Of a stretch of DNA of 64,000 nt, positions 53,666 to 61,443 are shown in pieces. Where the stretch lies: contig DACH01000005.1 in the NCBI GenBank assembly GCA_002494625.1, positions 62,001 to 126,000 on the forward strand, read 5' to 3'. Each line of letters opens with the position of its first letter. The first letter of the stretch is position 1. This DNA is from Archaeoglobus sp. UBA234 (GTDB lineage Archaea; Halobacteriota; Archaeoglobi; Archaeoglobales; Archaeoglobaceae). The translations under genes were made by a program, and so were the position numbers. The notes under the pieces are model-generated. The model did no database searches. It was not told the DNA's origin and saw only the letters and a list, made by a program, of their open reading frames with translations.

Positions 53666-54397
53666 GTGAAAATTGTTGATTCAATGAATCTGGAATTCAG
53701 CAGAGCCATACATATAAGGAACTTCAGGAGTCTTCTACCTGCAATGCATGGGGTGTGGAGTATCTGGCTCGTGGCGACACTTCTGGGTGTTGTGAAAAGT
53801 GAGGCCACCAGCCTTGCTGGAATTCTGATCAGTGTAATTGTCCTGTTCTCGATTCAGCCCCTTCAGGATTTGATTCAGAAGGGAGAAGTTATGTTAAAGC
53901 TGATATTTCCGGGAATACTGGGTTTACTGATATCAGGAATGGTTGTTGTATATGCTGGATTTCTGTACATTTTGATTCCCTATGTACTCCTTTTTCTTTT
54001 CCATATAGTACTGAGAAAAAACTTTGAAGGTTATCTGGTAACGGGCTCATTGCTTATGACACTACCTTTTCCGCTGATCACGTTTCTCTCTGGAAAGGGT
54101 TTCCCTGATATCCTTCCTGTCTGGGTGTCTCTTTTTTTGGTCGTTTTTCACTCCACCCTTATAGCTGAGAGTGTGATTGACAGAAAGAGAACTGGTAAAA
54201 AGAGGGCACTTCCACTTATTTCTTTCTCAATTCTCTTCCCGATTGCGTTCTTGATTCTTCCCCTTAGTGTTGCCCTTTTTGTTCTTCTTCTATCCATAGG
54301 TGTATCTGTACTTACGAGAAATGTTTCTGTAAAAACGCTCGGGAGATCTCTCCTCCTTTACCAGCTGGTTTTTGTGTGTTTGATGGTATTTGTCTAG
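53666..54397 (+). CDS. Integral membrane protein, YwiC-like
   Basis: A 243-residue protein with about seven to eight membrane segments. The segment LPAMHGVWSIWLVATLLG resembles the QHGAWAM motif of YwiC-like proteins. Function unknown; some members sit with nitrate-reduction genes, but no such neighbours are present here. Start is GTG 53666 or ATG 53684 (GGAGTGA lies 15 bases before the latter). An IS terminus begins 11 bases after the stop. Confidence 0.65.
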   Translation: MKIVDSMNLEFSRAIHIRNFRSLLPAMHGVWSIWLVATLLGVVKSEATSLAGILISVIVLFSIQPLQDLIQKGEVMLKLIFPGILGLLISGMVVVYAGFLYILIPYVLLFLFHIVLRKNFEGYLVTGSLLMTLPFPLITFLSGKGFPDILPVWVSLFLVVFHSTLIAESVIDRKRTGKKRALPLISFSILFPIAFLILPLSVALFVLLLSIGVSVLTRNVSVKTLGRSLLLYQLVFVCLMVFV

Positions 54398-54408
54398 TCC
54401 AGATGAGG

Positions 54409-54436
54409 GTGAACTACCCCTCACTCACGCAAGGGG
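54409..54436 (+). repeat. Solitary IS200/IS605-type terminus
   Basis: GTGAACTACCCC (54409-54420) is identical to the start of the IS terminus at 22408. CCCCT (54417-54421) pairs with AGGGG (54432-54436) across a 10-base loop that shares 8 of 10 bases with the other copy. The closing base pair is swapped (T-A here, A-T there). The homology is followed by CTTCTC in both copies and then lost. No transposase is attached. Confidence 0.7.
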
Positions 54437-54926
54437 ACTTCTCGCCCGCGATTGTTAAATGGATGGAAGATCCTTAGAGTTGGTCCAACTACCAGTCTAT
54501 TCTGATTCAATCTGGGTTATATTGTTATCTCCTTTCTCGATAATTTGAGGAAAACTCAGAAGTTTGTTGGATCTGCTGGAGAGATGGTGTAAACAGCTTG
54601 CTGAAAAGTAAAGGAAGGATAAAAAAGAGATTGGAAGGTAAAAACATGGTAAAAGTGAACCTCACTGAAGCGAAGAGGAAGCACAATGCAATGAAGTTGA
54701 TGTCGTAGAGGTTTGTGCTACATTTGGGTCCGAAAAGGGAGTATAGGGAAGTTAGATATAGGAGTTGACAGAATCATCTCGGTATCACTCCCCCAACTTC
54801 AAAACTGTCAGATATACTAAACCGTTTGATAACAACAATTAGGCTGGCAAAACCACCAAATATTGAATAGTATGTGGTATGTATGTGGTGTGGTCGACAG
54901 TAGTATATCCTCAGTTTTATAAGAAA
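54437..54926. other. Decayed intergenic region next to the solitary IS terminus
   Basis: These 490 bases contain no intact gene. On the plus strand one frame is open from 54546 to a TGA at 54768 except for a single TAG at 54708. Inside it an ATG at 54648 has GGAAGG at good spacing and would encode 20 residues up to the TAG, lysine-rich. The rest is AT-rich and unremarkable, with a TATGTGGTATGTATGTGGTGTGG simple repeat (54870 region). It is probably relic DNA from the former element or a decayed gene. Confidence 0.45.
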
Positions 54927-55292
54927 TTATATGTAATTATTTATCAATTCTATTAAATCTTTCTTTCTAAATGGTTTCTCTAAGATTCCTACTGCTCCAG
55001 CTCTTATCATCTCCATCCCTCTCTGCCTCTCATAGGCGGTGATGGCAATAACCTTAGCCTCTTTATTTATCCTGAGTATCTCTTTCGTAGCTTCTATCCC
55101 ATCTATCACAGGCATAACTATGTCCATCAATACAATATCCGGTTCAAAACTTTTGAATTTCTCGACCGCTTCCATGCCGTTGGTGGCCATCCTCAAATTA
55201 AAATCATAAAGCATTTGCTTGAGAAGGTCAAGGAGGATAACGTCATCATCGACAATCAGGATTTTAACATTTTTTCTATCCTTTAAAGCCAT
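54927..55292 (-). CDS. Response regulator receiver protein (CheY-like, single domain)
   Basis: A 121-residue REC domain. VDDD (acidic pocket), the phospho-acceptor Asp in DIVLMDIVMP, the Thr of AITAYE and the Lys of EKPFRKKD are all present. There is no output domain, so it acts by protein contact or in a phosphorelay. Its ATG abuts the stop of the sensor gene, so the pair is translated together. Confidence 0.93.
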   Translation of the reverse strand: MALKDRKNVKILIVDDDVILLDLLKQMLYDFNLRMATNGMEAVEKFKSFEPDIVLMDIVMPVIDGIEATKEILRINKEAKVIAITAYERQRGMEMIRAGAVGILEKPFRKKDLIELINNYI

Positions 55293-58184
55293 TTAAGAAA
55301 CCTCCCTCAAAAACAAAAATTTTCTTATGTCTTCAGATTCAAGCCACCCCTCATCTAACCTTTTTATTGTCTCCAGTATTTTTTCAATCTGGTTGAATAT
55401 AATAATCCTGTCTTTATCATCAACTTTAGTTTCGGCTATCCCATGAATAATGGCAAGAGGATTCCTTATGTGGTCAACAAGAATTGCAAACTCTTCTATA
55501 TTCTTCTCTATCTGTTCGAAAGCTCTTTTTCTCATCTCAAACAGTCTTGCCTCATGTAAGGCGAGTGCGAGCTGAGCAGAAGTCCCCTCTATGAACTCAA
55601 GCTTCTCATCAAATGCTTTTATTTTTCTTGAACTCAGACAGAGGATACCTATAAACTCGTCTCTCACAATGAGGGGAACATGCATGTAGGATCTGATTCC
55701 GACTTTGAGAAACTCTCTTTCAAGGTCTGTAAATTCATTCAGGTTTAGCAAGTTGTCAGTTTTGATTATTTTCCCTCTTTTAATATCACTTAATGAGCGG
55801 AAAGAAGCGGGGCTAAACTCTATATGAATCTGTTGTATGTCTTCTGCAGTTTCGACTGCAGCAATTTCAAGATCTTCTTCCTCGGAATTGTAAATAAATA
55901 GCGCAATCACATCACATTTCACAGGCTCTCGGATGCTGCGTAAAGCTGTTTTTGCAATTTCTCTAAATGATTTACCTTCAATAACTCCTTTATCAAGTTC
56001 ATGGAGGATTCTCAGTCTTTCAGCAGATTCTTTCAGATCTCTCTCGTATCTCTTTCGTTCGGTTATGTCTCTGATTATATTGAGAAAGGCATAGGGCTTT
56101 CCGTCTCTCTTCAACAGTGTTGAAGACACCTCCAACCATTTTATCTGCTGTCTAACTTTCACTCTTATCTCCACACTTCCGATTTCTTCTCTCATTCCTC
56201 TGTAAAACAGTTCCATCAGGTAAAAAATATCTTTTTCTTCAATTAAATCAAGATCTATAAAGGTCCTTCCAACAACCTCTTCTTTCGACACTCCAAACAT
56301 TTTCAGTGATGCGTCATTGCAATCAATTATTCTTCCATCAACACCCGTCAGCACAATCGCATCCCTTGATTTTTCGAACAGCATTCTGTATTTAGCCTCA
56401 CTATCCTTCAGCTTTCTCTCGGCTTCCTTGAGTTCAGTGACATCAAGAAATGTAACAATGTAACTTTTTGTGTTGGGAATCGTTGAAATTGTAAGTATTG
56501 TGTGTTTGATGTTATTCTTTGCATCTATGAGTTTCACTTCAAAACTCTCAGGGACTAAGGAAGGGTCTATATTTATTAGCTTGTAATATTCGAGCATTTT
56601 TTCACGCTCATCTCTTGCAACAAACTCTGTGCATCTTTTACCAACTACCTTCTCTTTTGGCAATCCGAACAGTTTTTCAACTTCATCGTTTGCAAAGGTT
56701 ATAGTTATATCCTCATCGACTATCAGCATTGCAGTTCCTGTGTTCTTTACGACAGTTTCATAGAGTTCTTCCAGCCTTATCTTGTCCAGTAGCTGCTGGA
56801 TATTTGTCAAAAAAATCCTGATAAGCTCAGCATCCTCCTCTGTGTAGTCTGTATCTTTATTTGCAACAGCAGCAAGTGAAGCAACTCTGCCTTCGGCTAT
56901 CACCGGCACAACAAGCAGTCTTGTTAAGGGAATGTGACCCTCAGGGAAACCCTTCTTGTCGGGGTAAGATTCATAGTCATTTACTATTATAATCTTCTTT
57001 TCTTTTACAGCGTCAGCCCATATTCCCCCCTCTCTGACGGGAAAAACATGTATCTCTGCAGGAATTTTACAGTCTTCCATAATGTCTTTCGACCAGGCAA
57101 GAGTTGTTAGCTTCTCGTCATCTTCACTCATGAGTCCGAAAAAGCCATATTTGCTGTTTGTAAGCTGGATTATTTCGTTGAGGGCATACTCACGGAGTGT
57201 TTTATAATCAGCTTTGGTGGTTGCAATTTGCCACAGTGCATTCATAACTCGCTGCATTCTCTCTCTTTCTCTCTTAACTCTCAGCATTGCAATACCATAG
57301 CTGAGATCATCTACAAGCTCCTGAAGTAGTTTAACTTCCACATCATCAAAAGCATCCTTTTCAGTAGCGTAGATGCTTAGAACTCCAAGAACCTCATTTT
57401 TATAGATTAAGGGCAGGGTTATGGAAGAAGCATAGCATCTCTTCAGAGCCCCTTCACACCATGGTTTACCTGGGGCAGTGGCAATATCTCTCTCAACAAC
57501 CACTTTTTTCTCTCTTATGACGGTTCCTGCAGGTTCATCTTCAGCCTCAATTTCACCCCATGTCAATCTTATCGTTTCTGCATAATCATCATCTTCTGAA
57601 TTTGCAACCAGTTTTACGATCTTCTTATCAGCTTCTACATATCCTATCCATGCGAAACAGTATCCACACTCCTCAACGACAATTCTGCAAACTTCGTTGA
57701 GCAATTCTTTTTCATCATTTGCGTGAATTATCGCGTGGTTTACTTTGTTTAAAACCTTTAAAGCCCTCTCAACTCTCTTTCTCACTGTTATATCTGCTTT
57801 GATTCCTATTATTTTTGCAGATTTATCATTTTCAACAACAACAGTGACAACATCCTCCAGCCATACAGTTCGGCCATCTGCAGCAATCACTCTGTATTCA
57901 AGCCTGTAGTCTCTTTTTTTCGAGATCTCTTTTTTACAAAACGAAATAACCCGAGCCCTGTCGCCTGGGTGGAGAATGTTTACCCAGAAGTTCGGTTTTT
58001 TCCATTCTTCCATGGAATAACCAAGGATACTTTCAGCCTGTCTGCTCACAAATGTAAACTGGAAAGTCTGAGCATCAGCCTCCCAGAAAATACAATTTGC
58101 AGAGTTAATGAAGCCTTCGTATCTGTTTTTTAGCTGTTTTAGCTCATCCTCAAAATTCTTTTTTTCTGGTACATCCCCCGCCAT
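55293..58184 (-). CDS. Multi-PAS/GAF sensor protein with HisKA-like end and no ATPase domain
   Basis: A 963-residue soluble sensor. By sequence the order is PAS (about 15-140), GAF (150-305), GAF (315-475), PAS (485-605), PAS (610-730), GAF (740-885) and a helical HisKA-like end (890-963). The last contains the H-box-like VDHIRNPLAIIHG and a second helix ending in LDEGWLESEDIRKFL. The HATPase_c domain expected after HisKA (N, G1, G2 boxes) is missing; the stop follows at once. No membrane segments are seen, so it senses a cytoplasmic signal. It probably signals to the adjacent REC protein, with the catalytic partner supplied in trans or with the His site not used. Confidence 0.85.
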   Translation of the reverse strand: MAGDVPEKKNFEDELKQLKNRYEGFINSANCIFWEADAQTFQFTFVSRQAESILGYSMEEWKKPNFWVNILHPGDRARVISFCKKEISKKRDYRLEYRVIAADGRTVWLEDVVTVVVENDKSAKIIGIKADITVRKRVERALKVLNKVNHAIIHANDEKELLNEVCRIVVEECGYCFAWIGYVEADKKIVKLVANSEDDDYAETIRLTWGEIEAEDEPAGTVIREKKVVVERDIATAPGKPWCEGALKRCYASSITLPLIYKNEVLGVLSIYATEKDAFDDVEVKLLQELVDDLSYGIAMLRVKRERERMQRVMNALWQIATTKADYKTLREYALNEIIQLTNSKYGFFGLMSEDDEKLTTLAWSKDIMEDCKIPAEIHVFPVREGGIWADAVKEKKIIIVNDYESYPDKKGFPEGHIPLTRLLVVPVIAEGRVASLAAVANKDTDYTEEDAELIRIFLTNIQQLLDKIRLEELYETVVKNTGTAMLIVDEDITITFANDEVEKLFGLPKEKVVGKRCTEFVARDEREKMLEYYKLINIDPSLVPESFEVKLIDAKNNIKHTILTISTIPNTKSYIVTFLDVTELKEAERKLKDSEAKYRMLFEKSRDAIVLTGVDGRIIDCNDASLKMFGVSKEEVVGRTFIDLDLIEEKDIFYLMELFYRGMREEIGSVEIRVKVRQQIKWLEVSSTLLKRDGKPYAFLNIIRDITERKRYERDLKESAERLRILHELDKGVIEGKSFREIAKTALRSIREPVKCDVIALFIYNSEEEDLEIAAVETAEDIQQIHIEFSPASFRSLSDIKRGKIIKTDNLLNLNEFTDLEREFLKVGIRSYMHVPLIVRDEFIGILCLSSRKIKAFDEKLEFIEGTSAQLALALHEARLFEMRKRAFEQIEKNIEEFAILVDHIRNPLAIIHGIAETKVDDKDRIIIFNQIEKILETIKRLDEGWLESEDIRKFLFLREVS

Positions 58185-58287
58185 TTTACCAGACCCAAAT
58201 TAAATTTCCCCCTTTCTTCAGCAGAATAGTGCAGCATCGATAAAGAACCCAGTGTCATATCTTTCTATCTTTATCTCCCTCTAAGTA

Positions 58288-58527
58288 TCATCTCTCCCCC
58301 CAAATAACTCCGGTCGATAATCTCTCCGCTTTATGGTCTTTAATCCACTCTGTAGCTCTATTCCAGCTCATAATTTCTCTATTTACCTCAAAAAGAGATG
58401 AAGTATAGCTTTTTAAATTGCAGATTAACGACTGAGATATACTTTCCACTTTCTTCTCATTTTTCGATTTTTCCATTTTTTGTGGAGTTTTTTTCACAGG
58501 CTTTATATGGGTAAGATTATTATTCAT
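58288..58527 (-). CDS. Small hypothetical protein upstream of the sensor gene
   Basis: A 79-residue ORF, charged at its N-terminus (KKTPQKMEKSKNEKKVE) and with an end containing WNRATEWIKDHKAE. I do not recognise it. In favour: AAGGGAA six bases before the ATG and a TATA box 35-55 bases upstream. The sensor gene begins 103 bases after its stop, so it may be the first gene of the two-component transcript. It could also be non-coding leader. Confidence 0.4.
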   Translation of the reverse strand: MNNNLTHIKPVKKTPQKMEKSKNEKKVESISQSLICNLKSYTSSLFEVNREIMSWNRATEWIKDHKAERLSTGVIWGER

Positions 58528-58561
58528 ATTCTTCCCTTAATTAAATCTGTTGTATTTTTCG

Positions 58562-58582
58562 GTATTTTATACTATATATACA
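58562..58582 (-). promoter_or_regulatory. TATA box for the small ORF / two-component transcript
   Basis: On the minus strand TATATATAGTATAAAATACC gives one or two overlapping box A elements; the transcript would begin near 58545, leaving a leader of about 18 bases with the AAGGGAA ribosome site. Confidence 0.5.
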
Positions 58583-58610
58583 TTTTGCTATGGATGGGAT
58601 AGTGCAGAAA

Positions 58611-58706
58611 GTTAGATGAATGGTTGTGTATATATACTACTTTGAATTCAGCTGTAGATAAATTTGTATGTAAGGTTAGATAAGTAGTTGTATATATTAT
58701 TTTGGA
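58611..58706. repeat. Imperfect direct repeat in AT-rich intergenic DNA
   Basis: GTTAGATGAATGGTTGTGTA followed by TATATACTACTTTG (58611-58644) recurs as GTTAGATAAGTAGTTGTATA followed by TATTATTTTG (58675-58704), a spacing of 64 bases. It lies between tRNA-Gly and the TATA box above. It could be a pair of regulator sites for the small ORF/sensor transcript, or a decayed duplication. Confidence 0.5.
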
Positions 58707-58798
58707 AAATTTTGTATAGTGTTAAAGCTTGATCAGAATGTCGATGTGAGTTGGTTTTTGGTATTAAATGAAAATCAAAACTCAAAAACCTAAAAACA

Positions 58799-58871
58799 TG
58801 CGCCGGCCGGGATTTGAACCCGGGGCAAGGGCTCGGCAAGCCCTGGTGTTTCCAGACTACACCACCGGCGC
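58799..58871 (-). tRNA. tRNA-Gly (anticodon GCC)
   Basis: On the minus strand the sequence gives acceptor GCGCCGG/CCGGCGC, anticodon stem AGGGC/GCCCT with loop TTGCCGA (anticodon GCC), and T arm GGGTTCAAATCCC. The discriminator is A and CCA is not encoded. No intron. The flanking left side is the AT-rich repeat region; I found no duplicated tRNA 3' end that would mark an integrated element. Confidence 0.97.
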
Positions 58872-59013
58872 TCGTATTCTTTTGGCGTTAGGACGATTAT
58901 GCGGCTCTACTTGGTTCTTATTGTGTAGTCACATTTGGGTGTTTGTGGACATACCACCACCTCAAAAGCTGTTTATGAAGTTTGCGGTATCAGTTTATGA
59001 GTTTGTGACATAA

Positions 59014-59481
59014 TCATTTCTGCAATAGCTCTTTGACGATATTAACATGCTTGTTTTCCCATGTTACAAGATCTTTGAGGATGGTCTGAATTCTACTGGC
59101 AACATCTTCTCCGAACTCCCGTGAAATTTCTGAGAAATTGAGGTTGAGCAGGTGGGAATAATACTTCAAAGCCCAGACTTCCCATTTGAGTATTTCCTCG
59201 AGCATGGTGGTTATGTACTCATCAGAAAATTCGTAGCTCCTGACACTTACTGTTCTTGCAGAATATTCTCTGAAGTTCTTGACATCAAACCCGAGAAGTT
59301 TTACGGCTTCTTCAATCATCAGCCTGTGTATTTCGTTATCTCTTATCAGATTAAATAGGGAATCCCACAGTCCATCATCTGAGACCTGCATCAGGGTTTC
59401 TGAAATTACCTCTGCCTCAGAAAACTCTGCAACATAAGCTCTTGCAAGCAATGATGCCAGCACCCTGCCTGTGTTTGCCAT
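59014..59481 (-). CDS. Ferritin-like helical protein
   Basis: A 155-residue all-helical protein with the four-helix layout of ferritin-like proteins. Helix 1 has Glu in FSEAEVISE, helix 2 NEIHRLMIEEA, helix 3 Glu in LEEILKWEVWALKYYSHLL and helix 4 ENKHVNIV (E-x-x-H). In helix 2 the residue three before His is Asn, so the standard E-x-x-H is broken and the di-iron site may be incomplete or use other residues. Its role is unknown; rubrerythrin-like stress proteins are the closest idea. Confidence 0.6.
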   Translation of the reverse strand: MANTGRVLASLLARAYVAEFSEAEVISETLMQVSDDGLWDSLFNLIRDNEIHRLMIEEAVKLLGFDVKNFREYSARTVSVRSYEFSDEYITTMLEEILKWEVWALKYYSHLLNLNFSEISREFGEDVASRIQTILKDLVTWENKHVNIVKELLQK

Positions 59482-59638
59482 GTATGTATGTTTATCATTA
59501 CACTTTTATATTCATTACTGTTGCCTGCTGGTCTAATAGCTTTTTTCAGGTTAAGAATTTTTGCAAATTGCCGGCTATTGTTTAATTATTGTCGGGTGTA
59601 ATCCTATCTGCTACTTGCCGAAAATTCATTTTTGTGTT

Positions 59639-60559
59639 TCAGTCGATATCGATCAATCCAAGTTCCCTCTTCAGGATACAGGTCTGACACATATCTTTTG
59701 GTGTTGGTTCACCACAGATTCTACATCTGGTTAGGTCTTTCTGTGGAAATATCGCTTTGAAACAGTCCTGAAGAGCCTCAAAACTTCTCATGACTGAGTA
59801 TTTCCTTCCAGGATATCTGTTCTCAAAATCATAAAGGAAGTCTCTGACTGCTGCCCTCACAGGAAACTGGCTGTAAGGACACTCCTCCATGTCCACATCT
59901 ATGTCGTTTAGAAGGCAGTAAAGCACGACCTCCTTTTCATAAACCTCTCTAAAGGGTTTGATCCTCATGATGAGATCCTCCTGAACTCTCTGCGGTATGA
60001 GTCTTGCCAGTCTCTCAATATCGCCCTGGAGGAAGTTAAGGAGAATTGTCTGGGTCTCATCATCGAGATTATGCCCAGTTGCGAGCTTTGTAGCACCCAT
60101 CTCTCTTGCAGTTCTGTTAAGCAGGTATTTTCTAAAAACCCCGCAGTAAGTACAGGGTTTTTTCTTCCCTTTCCTGACAATCTCATCAAGTTCCATCCCA
60201 AACTCATCTCGAAATGAAACAACAATGTGTTCCATTTCGAGGTTCGAGGTAATCTTCTTTGCAATTTCAACTGTTGGGGGGCGGTAACCTGCTATACCCT
60301 CATCAACAGTTATGGCAAAAAACTCAACATCTCTTCTTTTCCCGTATAACTTTTTGAGCGCAAAAGTAAGAGCTGTGCTATCTTTGCCACCACTGAGGGC
60401 TATTGCTATCCTGTTGTTTCTCTCTATCATATTGTACTTCTTAACTGCATACTTCACCCTCCTCTCAAAATCGTGAATAAAGTGCTTCCTGCAAAGATGT
60501 CTGTTGCTATGTCTTTGAAAGTATATGGATTTTTTACCACAAACACTGCATGGTTTCAC
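59639..60559 (-). CDS. tRNA 2-thiolation enzyme, TtuA/Ncs6 family
   Basis: A PP-loop ATPase of about 306 residues. The N-terminal zinc finger (CSVCGKK...HLCRKHF), the PP-loop ALSGGKDSTAL, the catalytic Cys of PCTYCGVFRKYLLN, GHNLDDETQTILLN and a C-terminal zinc finger (CRICGEPTPKDMCQTC) fit TtuA/Ncs6, which thiolates U34 or U54 of tRNA with sulfur from a ubiquitin-like carrier. The start may be TTG 60565 or GTG 60559; I use GTG, which puts the first Cys at the usual place. It is divergent from rio2. Confidence 0.88.
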   Translation of the reverse strand: MKPCSVCGKKSIYFQRHSNRHLCRKHFIHDFERRVKYAVKKYNMIERNNRIAIALSGGKDSTALTFALKKLYGKRRDVEFFAITVDEGIAGYRPPTVEIAKKITSNLEMEHIVVSFRDEFGMELDEIVRKGKKKPCTYCGVFRKYLLNRTAREMGATKLATGHNLDDETQTILLNFLQGDIERLARLIPQRVQEDLIMRIKPFREVYEKEVVLYCLLNDIDVDMEECPYSQFPVRAAVRDFLYDFENRYPGRKYSVMRSFEALQDCFKAIFPQKDLTRCRICGEPTPKDMCQTCILKRELGLIDID

Positions 60560-60563
60560 AGCC

Positions 60564-60592
60564 AACTTTATTTATTGCGGGAGTTTTAACTT
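60564..60592. promoter_or_regulatory. Overlapping divergent promoters of ttuA and rio2
   Basis: On the plus strand CTTTATTTATT (60566-60576) is about 25 bases before the rio2 GTG at 60598. On the minus strand GTTAAAACTC (about 60581-60590) is about 25 bases before the ttuA GTG at 60559. The two boxes face each other across each other's start sites, so both genes would be leaderless and the promoters cannot easily be used at once. Confidence 0.4.
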
Positions 60593-60597
60593 TTCTC

Positions 60598-61443
60598 GTG
60601 AAATTCTACGAACTCTACCAAAATGTCACAAAACCCGGATGGAGAGTAATTGATACAATTTTCAGAAATATGTGGGACTACAGGTATGTTCCTGTCGAGC
60701 TTGTTTCAAAGAGAACAGGAATAGAAGAGGACAAAATGGTTAGAATCCTCAAATCTCTTGGGGCAGATGGTATTGTTGAAAACAGAGTTGCTCCATATCT
60801 TGGCACATCACTTACCTTCACCGGAATGTCACTCTATTCACTGAAGAGACTCGTTGATAAAAATAGGGTTGATATGCTCGGAAAGAAGATGGGTGAGGGA
60901 AAGGAGAGTGTAATCTTCAACTGCTTCTCCGAAAGATATGGAGAATGCGTTCTGAAATTCCATCGCCTCGGGGCGATGTTCAGGAAGATAAGGGAGAAGA
61001 GGGACTATGGAGATCTGCATCTCAGCGTTCTTACTGTAAGATCAGCGAGAAGAGAATACAGAGCACTTAAAAGGCTTTTTGGAGTTGCAAGTGTTCCGGA
61101 GCCTTTCGCCTGGGAGGGTAATGCTGTTCTGATGGAACTTGTGGATGGGAAGGAGCTTTTTAAAGTCAGAGTTGAGAATCCCGAGGATGTGATTGAATCT
61201 GTTCTTGACGAAGCAAGAAGGATGTACCTTGCAGGAGTGGTTCATGGCGATCTGAGCCAGTACAACATCCTTGTGGCTGAAGATATATGGGTAATTGATT
61301 TCCCTCAGTATGTTGAGGTTGGGAGCGAAGGCTGGATGGATCTGCTGAGACGGGATGTGGAAAACATAATCAGCTATTTTCGGAAAACATATCGCATAGA
61401 AAAGGATATTAATTCTGCCATCGGATATGTAACTGGAGAATGA
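60598..61443 (+). CDS. rio2: Serine protein kinase Rio2
   Basis: A 281-residue atypical kinase involved in small-subunit maturation. A winged-helix domain (1-85; FYELYQNVTKPGWRVIDTI in part) precedes the RIO kinase domain. The P-loop is GEGKESVIF, the catalytic motif HGDLSQYN (D218) and the metal motif IDFPQ (D234). With the GTG start at 60598 the catalytic Asp falls at position 218, matching A. fulgidus Rio2 as I recall, which supports this start over an ATG at 60550. Its stop overlaps the next ATG by four bases. Confidence 0.94.
   Translation: MKFYELYQNVTKPGWRVIDTIFRNMWDYRYVPVELVSKRTGIEEDKMVRILKSLGADGIVENRVAPYLGTSLTFTGMSLYSLKRLVDKNRVDMLGKKMGEGKESVIFNCFSERYGECVLKFHRLGAMFRKIREKRDYGDLHLSVLTVRSARREYRALKRLFGVASVPEPFAWEGNAVLMELVDGKELFKVRVENPEDVIESVLDEARRMYLAGVVHGDLSQYNILVAEDIWVIDFPQYVEVGSEGWMDLLRRDVENIISYFRKTYRIEKDINSAIGYVTGE

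Noticed and set aside
54398..58871. Possible integrated element using tRNA-Gly as attachment site, holding the sensor genes and the IS terminus.
   Set aside because: No direct repeat of the tRNA 3' end was found to the left and there is no integrase gene.
58768..59013. An 81-residue plus-strand ORF.
   Set aside because: It reads through the antisense of tRNA-Gly and has no independent support.
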